In this document: piece after piece, positions 59,593 to 64,000 of the stretch
Position numbering within the stretch: position 1 is the stretch's first letter
Layout: each line of letters begins with the position of its first letter
Assembly: GCF_011064845.1 (NCBI RefSeq)
Contig: NZ_CP049015.1
Coordinates: 3,968,001 to 4,032,000 of the forward strand
From: Citrobacter freundii ATCC 8090 = MTCC 1658 = NBRC 12681
GTDB lineage: Bacteria > Pseudomonadota > Gammaproteobacteria > Enterobacterales > Enterobacteriaceae
Reading direction: 5' to 3'
DNA length: 64,000 nt
Program-made: the position numbers and the translations under genes
The notes under the pieces: model-generated
Told to the model about the DNA's origin: nothing
The model's input: the letters and a program-made list of their open reading frames with translations, nothing else
Databases searched by the model: none

Positions 59593-59970
59593 TTAAGCTA
59601 GAGGTAGCGCCCAAAGTTCTTCAAGGTTCACATCGTCGCTGCTGGGTCGATGCTGTTTCAAGAGCGGGTCAATTTTCAATATCATTGGAAGATCAAAAGC
59701 GGTACCAGTGACTACGCAGCAGCCCTTGGCTAGAGTCGGTATGAGAGCCTTAGAACTGGAATCTAACGTGCTAATAGTATTATCTAGCAGCATAAGGTCG
59801 CGGTCGTTAACCAATCGGTGTATGAAGAAATTGTGAATCTGGGAAACAATAGTAGGTGAAATGTCCGCAGGCCGCTGACTAGATAGTGTGAGGTATACGC
59901 CATACTTGCGTCCCTCCTTAATTATTTCTTCAAAGAGTTCAAGCCGATAGTCTTTCCAGATTTCATGTGT
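59593..59970 (-). pseudogene. HerA/DUF87-like ATPase, C-terminal remnant
   Basis: From about 59970 leftwards the minus strand encodes the C-terminal part of a HerA/VirB4-like ATPase (L-F-E-E-I-I-K-E-G-R-K-Y-G-V-Y-L-T-L-S-S-Q-R-P-A-D-I). The Walker A half is missing. The open frame runs on to 60075, but that part is antisense to the integrase remnant. HerA proteins often work with NurA or Sir2-like partners in phage defence; none is present here. An inverted repeat ACAGCAA / TTGCTGT follows the stop. Confidence 0.7.
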
Positions 59971-60019
59971 AGTGGCACAACGCAAAGCAGAACAAGCGAA
60001 GATGCCTATAGCTACAGAT

Positions 60020-60301
60020 TTCATTTTCAGTGCAGCCACTCTACGCAGCAAAGGCCACGCTGTCACCCGTAACACCGTGTTTGCTGAATTTGGGAAGATG
60101 GGAAGGAGAGCGGGATTCTCTAACGTGGGATGCCATACACCACGTAAAAGCCGTGGGCGCGTGATGTTCGATGCTGGGGTGGCTATAGAGACAATCGCCC
60201 ATTTCCTGGGACAAACAGATCCACGGTCAACGATGTATTACATCGGGTATGGTCAGGACGTGCAGGACGATTTAATAGAGGAGTTTTCTTTAGAATGGTG
60301 A
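60020..60301 (+). pseudogene. tyrosine integrase, C-terminal remnant
   Basis: From about 60020 the plus strand encodes the last ~95 residues of a phage-type integrase: F-I-F-S-A-A-T, then C-H-T-P-R-K-S-R-G (box II His/Arg), H-F-L-G-Q-T and T-M-Y-Y-I-G with the likely nucleophile Tyr. The N-terminal and box I arginine regions are absent. It abuts the HerA remnant head to head at about 59970-60020, a rearrangement junction. Confidence 0.7.
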
Positions 60302-60306
60302 TCAAC

Positions 60307-60507
60307 ATGAAACGCTTGATTGTGCTGACGCTGGCGCTATTACCAACCCTCGCCCACGCAGGGAGCACATTAACTTTGACGGATGAAGAGGAGACAGACA
60401 ACGCGAAGATTTGCGTATACAGCAACGCCAATTATACGGAGACAGTGACGATCAGACCGTCCGAACAGTGCAAATACACAAAGACATTTGATAATATAAC
60501 CCCATAA
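60307..60507 (+). CDS. small exported protein (66 aa), element cargo
   Basis: A 66-residue protein with a clear signal peptide (MKRLIVLTLALLPTLAHA) and a 48-residue mature part with two cysteines (K-I-C-V-Y and E-Q-C-K-Y), probably disulfide-linked. It starts 5 bp after the integrase remnant stop, which suggests it was the next gene in the original element. I do not recognise the family. Confidence 0.6.
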   Translation: MKRLIVLTLALLPTLAHAGSTLTLTDEEETDNAKICVYSNANYTETVTIRPSEQCKYTKTFDNITP

Positions 60508-60533
60508 TAGTATCCATTATGAAGGTATACACT

Positions 60534-61370
60534 ATGTCTGATGAAAAAACTGATAGCTCATCGTCATCACAATCATTGACAGCAGCGGCCCAAGTTGCAA
60601 AAGATCTGATGGAACTTGCAAAGAACGATGATAATACAAAAGTAGCTTCAAAGAACTTTGGTGAATCGGCCGTAATAATTAGCAAAACCGTCAAAAACTG
60701 CTTGCTACCATTAGCCGCTATTAATTTTGGCATTGATAAAGCTAAATTATATTTCGAGAAGAACTTCAAGAAGGATTTAGAAGAAAAAACGCAATCAATC
60801 CCTGCTGAAAATATAGTTGAGCCAAAAGCATCGATTGCTGGCCCTGCCTTACAAGGATTAGCATTCTGTCACGAAGAGGTTAATCTCAAAGAAATGTATC
60901 TGAACCTTGTAAGTTCTGCTATGAACTCTGACAAGGCAGAAGATACACATCCGGCATTTGTTGAGATTATCAAACAACTGACCAGCTTAGAAGCTCATTT
61001 GCTGCGACTATATTTAAATGATAGTGCACCAAAAGGTATTGGGAGAGTACTATATCAAAAACAAGGCACTATTGGCTACATTGTGGGATACACACATATA
61101 TTGCCAATATCAAGTAACACACAACCATATTACAATAAAAATATACCGTCTTATATTGAGAACTGGATCAGATTGGGGCTTATTGAAGTTAAATACGATC
61201 TGCATTTAGATGGTCATGAAGAAGCCTACAATGCCTTAAAAGAGAGGGATGAGTACTTAAAAGATGATTTGGGGTTAGGTACCGAGTATCCAAAAATCCT
61301 TGGCAAAGGCTTAATGAAAAGAACTCCATTCGGTGCTCAATTTGCGGATATTGTTGGATTGACAAATTGA
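60534..61370 (+). CDS. DUF4393 (Abi-alpha-like) protein
   Basis: A 278-residue protein. A Ser-rich start (SDEKTDSSSSSQ) leads into a core typical of DUF4393: S-I-A-G-P-A-L-Q-G-L near residue 101, then Y-L-N-L-V-S-S-A-M and H-P-A-F-V-E-I-I-K-Q-L. Members are linked to abortive infection (Abi-alpha). AT content is much higher than the core genome. It stands alone on the plus strand with GAAGG upstream. A phage-defence role is inferred from family and mobile context. Confidence 0.78.
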   Translation: MSDEKTDSSSSSQSLTAAAQVAKDLMELAKNDDNTKVASKNFGESAVIISKTVKNCLLPLAAINFGIDKAKLYFEKNFKKDLEEKTQSIPAENIVEPKASIAGPALQGLAFCHEEVNLKEMYLNLVSSAMNSDKAEDTHPAFVEIIKQLTSLEAHLLRLYLNDSAPKGIGRVLYQKQGTIGYIVGYTHILPISSNTQPYYNKNIPSYIENWIRLGLIEVKYDLHLDGHEEAYNALKERDEYLKDDLGLGTEYPKILGKGLMKRTPFGAQFADIVGLTN

Positions 61371-61475
61371 TGAGGCAAATCAACTTTGATTCGTTTTTAG
61401 ATAACCGAATTGAATGTTAATTAAACAAAGCAGGAGCAAAAGCCTCTCCTCCTGCATATTAATAAAACATGTTTA

Positions 61476-61745
61476 CTATCGTTCAATTAGTTCTAAGTCT
61501 GCAATTTTAACGCCACCAGAAGATAGTAGTGCATTATTTTGTCTGTCAACTTTCAGCCTTTCGGCTCTAAACCCAATTGGAAAAGTAAACTCATCGTTGA
61601 TTATTTGAACCATACCAACCTTAACATTGTCATCGGATACAAAGTACTCACCCATGATATGTCCACTGAACGGGAGAGGATAGTCTTTGAGCTGCTTAAT
61701 TGAATAAGTTTTGTATGACCCATTTTTATCGAAATAAAAGTTCAT
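61476..61745 (-). CDS. hypothetical protein (about 89 aa)
   Basis: An 89-residue protein starting MNFYFDKNGSYKTYSIKQLK, preceded by AAGGAG. Another ATG two codons earlier is too close to the ribosome site. It has no membrane helix or motif known to me and is AT-rich like its neighbours. It starts 13 bp after the next upstream gene, so the two form an operon. Confidence 0.55.
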   Translation of the reverse strand: MNFYFDKNGSYKTYSIKQLKDYPLPFSGHIMGEYFVSDDNVKVGMVQIINDEFTFPIGFRAERLKVDRQNNALLSSGGVKIADLELIER

Positions 61746-61758
61746 GCTCATGATCTCC

Positions 61759-62085
61759 TTACACTTTGAACTCAATTTCTTGATCGTCAAATTCCCCTTT
61801 ACGAGAAATTTTGATAGAAAATCGTTTGAACGTTTTGAAAAATTCCTCAAGAGTCATTTCTACTCTTTCTCTGCGTAAGCCGTGCTGTTCGTCAGTTACA
61901 TACGCCTCAACATCAAAGAAACGCTCTGCTGAATAAAATGAAATTCCTTTAACAATCTCATCTTGCTTGAGGATTCCCTTTACTCTCAAGAACTCGCTAA
62001 AGTCGTTTTGGTCTGCGCCATCCGCTGCAACGCTCCCTTTCCAATCATCGTACTGTGCAGAAGCCTTAAAGTATTCTTTTTCCAT
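61759..62085 (-). CDS. hypothetical protein (108 aa)
   Basis: A 108-residue acidic soluble protein (MEKEYFKASAQYDDWKGSVA...), with no signal peptide or recognisable domain. First gene of a two-gene minus-strand operon with the 89-residue protein. A GGATAAAAAAGATGG leader precedes the start. Probable mobile-element cargo; antiphage, toxin or immunity roles are all open. Confidence 0.6.
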   Translation of the reverse strand: MEKEYFKASAQYDDWKGSVAADGADQNDFSEFLRVKGILKQDEIVKGISFYSAERFFDVEAYVTDEQHGLRRERVEMTLEEFFKTFKRFSIKISRKGEFDDQEIEFKV

Positions 62086-62684
62086 CTTTTTTATCCTTTG
62101 CTGTGGTTAGTCAATGGTAGCGTAGCGCAGATTTTGGACAATACAAGCCATAAAGCCCCGTTAGTGGTACAAGCAGCAAGCGGAGCGACTTCATCAGATT
62201 GTCAGAGGGATCACACCTTATCAGGGTGCTAGTGTACCGTTAGGAGCGTGAGCGAAGCGCTGGCAGAGCCTGCATATCGTGTGCAGGTACGTTTAGCCAC
62301 AAGGCCGCACATCGGGCTTAAATGCGCGTGATCAGTCTGTCGATGACATAACAATGCCTGGCTGGGCTTTTAATTCACGTTTTGCTATCGCGGTGTGAGG
62401 ATGCAACTGCCGCCAACGCTGAGTTATACTGTCATCTCACCATGTAACTTAGCGTGACAGTTACCAAGGGCGGATCACAATGGTAGAACCCATAGGCGAT
62501 TAAAATAGGTAACTATTTAAGTTGCTGATAGAGAAGGCTTTTAAGGCTTCTCCACAAGGGGAGAGATCTGGAGCGGGCGAAGGGAATCGAAACTCTGTTT
62601 CATTTTTCCATAACGCGACGGTCATAGAATCAACATAGTAACTATTATTGATACTTGATTGCGAGATTTTAGAGGATCAATCTC
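62086..62684. other. 599-bp noncoding region with hairpins, att site and repeats
   Basis: No gene is supported. It has several hairpins, for example CCTGCA / TGCAGG at 62269-62287 and ACTGTCA / TGACAGT near 62427-62460. The tRNA-Gly 3' remnant (62569-62591) lies between two related sequences, ATAGGTAACTATT (62505-62517) and ATAGTAACTATT (62635-62646). This looks like the attachment and control region of the integrase element. Confidence 0.6.
62569..62591 (-). other. attachment site: tRNA-Gly 3'-end remnant
   Basis: The 23 nt are identical, as reverse complement, to the 3' end of the E. coli-type glyU tRNA-Gly (T arm, acceptor stem and CCA). Beyond position 62591 the match stops, so this is a duplicated 3' end and not a whole tRNA gene. 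It sits 93 bp before an integrase gene. Because tRNA 3' ends are standard integrase targets, it marks an element boundary; the intact tRNA should lie to the right, outside the window. Confidence 0.82.
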
Positions 62685-63920
62685 ATGACAATCAAGGGCC
62701 AGGAGTATCTTTATCTTTCACCGGACGGCGTTTGGCAGTTTCAAATCTACGTTCCTGCTTACATGCGCCACATGTTCGGCGGGAAGCGCCTCTACCGGAA
62801 AAGCACTGGTACAAGAGACATTTACAAGGCTCGACACTTCCGCAATCACATGCTGGTAGAGTGGAACAACCTGAAAGAACAATTCAAGCCAGATACAGAG
62901 GACAGGCGCATCCAGCTTGCGATCACTTCCCTGCACTCACAGATCCGCAAGAATAAAAACAAACCCCTGATTGAGGAGCGAGCCAGTTCTATTCCTCACT
63001 TGTGCCTATTACGTGACGAATACGCCACTGCTTACCGGGATCGGCGTTCACTGTCCACACTGAGCAAATCGGCGCGAGCCGTGGAGGTTTTTCTCCAGAG
63101 TATCGGGAAAGTTGATATCAGTTTGGATCAGATAGGACGGCGGCTGGTTACGGATTTCATCGAAGAACAGCAGAAACGCGACGTAGCAGGGCAGACGCTG
63201 CAAAACTGGTTAACGTCACTGGGAAGCCTCTATGAGTTTGCCAAACGTCGCTACGACGCTATAGCGCCGCTTAATCCGTTTCACGGCATGAACCTCGAAG
63301 CACGGCGCACTATTGAGAGCTACCAGCCGTTTGAATGGCATCAACTATCTACCCTGCTCAACGAAGCAGACGAAGAACTACGAGCCGTCATTCTGATCGG
63401 TTTGTTCTCTGGTGCAAGGCTGGACGAAATCGCCAGCTTGAAAAAATCAGATGTTGTTATAGTGGAAGGGATACAGACTTTCTTCATTAGCAAATCGAAA
63501 ACGAAAGCAGGGGTTAGGCACATACCGATCCACGCTTTTCTGATCGGTATGGTGGATTATTATCTGAGTTTGAACACTGGAGATTACCTGTTACCACAGG
63601 CTAACAAGATTGAACGCAAAGACGGGAAAAAGGGGCCGTTCTATTCCCAGGCATTCACCCGCTTACGGCGTCGCGTAGTGCCTATGGCTACAGATCGCCA
63701 ATGCTTTCACAGTTTGAGGGGGCATTTTATCACGTGTCTTGACCGTGCCGGAGTACCCGAACAGCGTATAGGCTACATCACGGGGCACTCTTCCCAAGCC
63801 GCAGCCACAGAAGCATTCAAGACATACAGCGCGGGGTGTTCCATGAAAGAATTGTCCGACTATGTGGAAATGGTGGATTATCCAGAGATCATCTTCCCTG
63901 AAACGGAAAAAGGGGCGTAA
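62685..63920 (+). CDS. tyrosine site-specific integrase
   Basis: A complete 411-residue phage-type integrase. An N-terminal arm-binding part and a SAM-like core-binding domain (about 105-200) precede the catalytic domain with Arg245 (F-S-G-A-R-L-D-E-I), His342/Arg345 (F-H-S-L-R-G-H), His368 (I-T-G-H-S-S) and Tyr381 (K-T-Y-S-A-G). It reads away from the att remnant into the element to the right. It is distinct from the truncated integrase at 60020. Confidence 0.93.
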   Translation: MTIKGQEYLYLSPDGVWQFQIYVPAYMRHMFGGKRLYRKSTGTRDIYKARHFRNHMLVEWNNLKEQFKPDTEDRRIQLAITSLHSQIRKNKNKPLIEERASSIPHLCLLRDEYATAYRDRRSLSTLSKSARAVEVFLQSIGKVDISLDQIGRRLVTDFIEEQQKRDVAGQTLQNWLTSLGSLYEFAKRRYDAIAPLNPFHGMNLEARRTIESYQPFEWHQLSTLLNEADEELRAVILIGLFSGARLDEIASLKKSDVVIVEGIQTFFISKSKTKAGVRHIPIHAFLIGMVDYYLSLNTGDYLLPQANKIERKDGKKGPFYSQAFTRLRRRVVPMATDRQCFHSLRGHFITCLDRAGVPEQRIGYITGHSSQAAATEAFKTYSAGCSMKELSDYVEMVDYPEIIFPETEKGA

Positions 63921-63933
63921 GCCCCTTATTTAT
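63909..63933 (+). terminator. terminator of the integrase gene
   Basis: Stem AAGGGGC / GCCCCTT with a GTAA loop spanning the integrase stop codon, followed by ATTTAT. The remaining 67 bp to the window edge are AT-rich with no gene visible. Confidence 0.7.
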
Positions 63934-64000
63934 AAACAAATTGATTAGATTAATAAGCTATTGTTTATGAATAATACACGCTAATTCTTGCTTTACGAAC

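Overview
The window is chromosomal DNA of an Enterobacteriaceae member. The block recC-ppdC-ygdB-ppdB-ppdA-thyA-lgt-ptsP-rppH / mutH-ygdQ-ygdR-tas / lplT-aas-omrA-omrB / galR-lysA-lysR-ygeA-araE-kduD-kduI-yqeF-yqeG follows the order I know from Escherichia coli, and the protein lengths match. Additions relative to E. coli K-12 are an AscG-like LacI regulator between galR and lysA, kdgF beside ygeA, and rcnRA after yqeG. These suggest a Citrobacter-like genome (inference only).

Layout. 1-17.2 kb: recombination, thymidylate, lipoprotein maturation, nitrogen PTS, RNA decapping, mismatch repair and lysophospholipid recycling genes. 17.3-22.9 kb: OmrA/OmrB sRNAs, GalR and a LacI paralogue, lysine biosynthesis and a racemase. 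23-27.3 kb: a KdgR-type hexuronate regulon (kdgF, kduD, kduI; three KdgR-like boxes) with araE inserted. 27.4-31.4 kb: a thiolase, a LysR regulator that has lost most of its HTH, a PACE efflux protein and YqeG. 31.4-32.7 kb: RcnR/RcnA Ni/Co efflux. 32.7-42.6 kb: a yahJ-I-permease-G-F-E-D / yahB cluster that looks like a carbamoyl-phosphate-yielding catabolic pathway. 42.6-49.5 kb: yjdIJ and the pgaABCD biofilm polysaccharide operon.

50.3-59.4 kb is an arsenic island. It holds two convergent, non-identical operons that meet at a shared terminator. The minus-strand arsRDABC is of the R773 type. The plus-strand operon is unusual: arsR (C-terminal Cys sensor) - arsH - a small ECF-like sigma factor - arsD - arsA, with no pump of its own. 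A perfect 14-bp inverted repeat covers the arsD ribosome site, and a PAT-like acetyltransferase gene lies upstream. Arsenic-binding cysteines differ between the two operons, which suggests they handle different arsenicals, with ArsB possibly shared.

59.6-64 kb is mobile-element territory: fused remnants of a HerA-like ATPase and an integrase, a DUF4393 (Abi-alpha-like) gene, small unknown genes, a 23-nt copy of a tRNA-Gly 3' end (att site) and a complete tyrosine integrase whose element runs off the right edge. In E. coli the tRNA-Gly gene glyU lies downstream of yqeG, so everything from yqeG to the right edge can be read as one integration hotspot.
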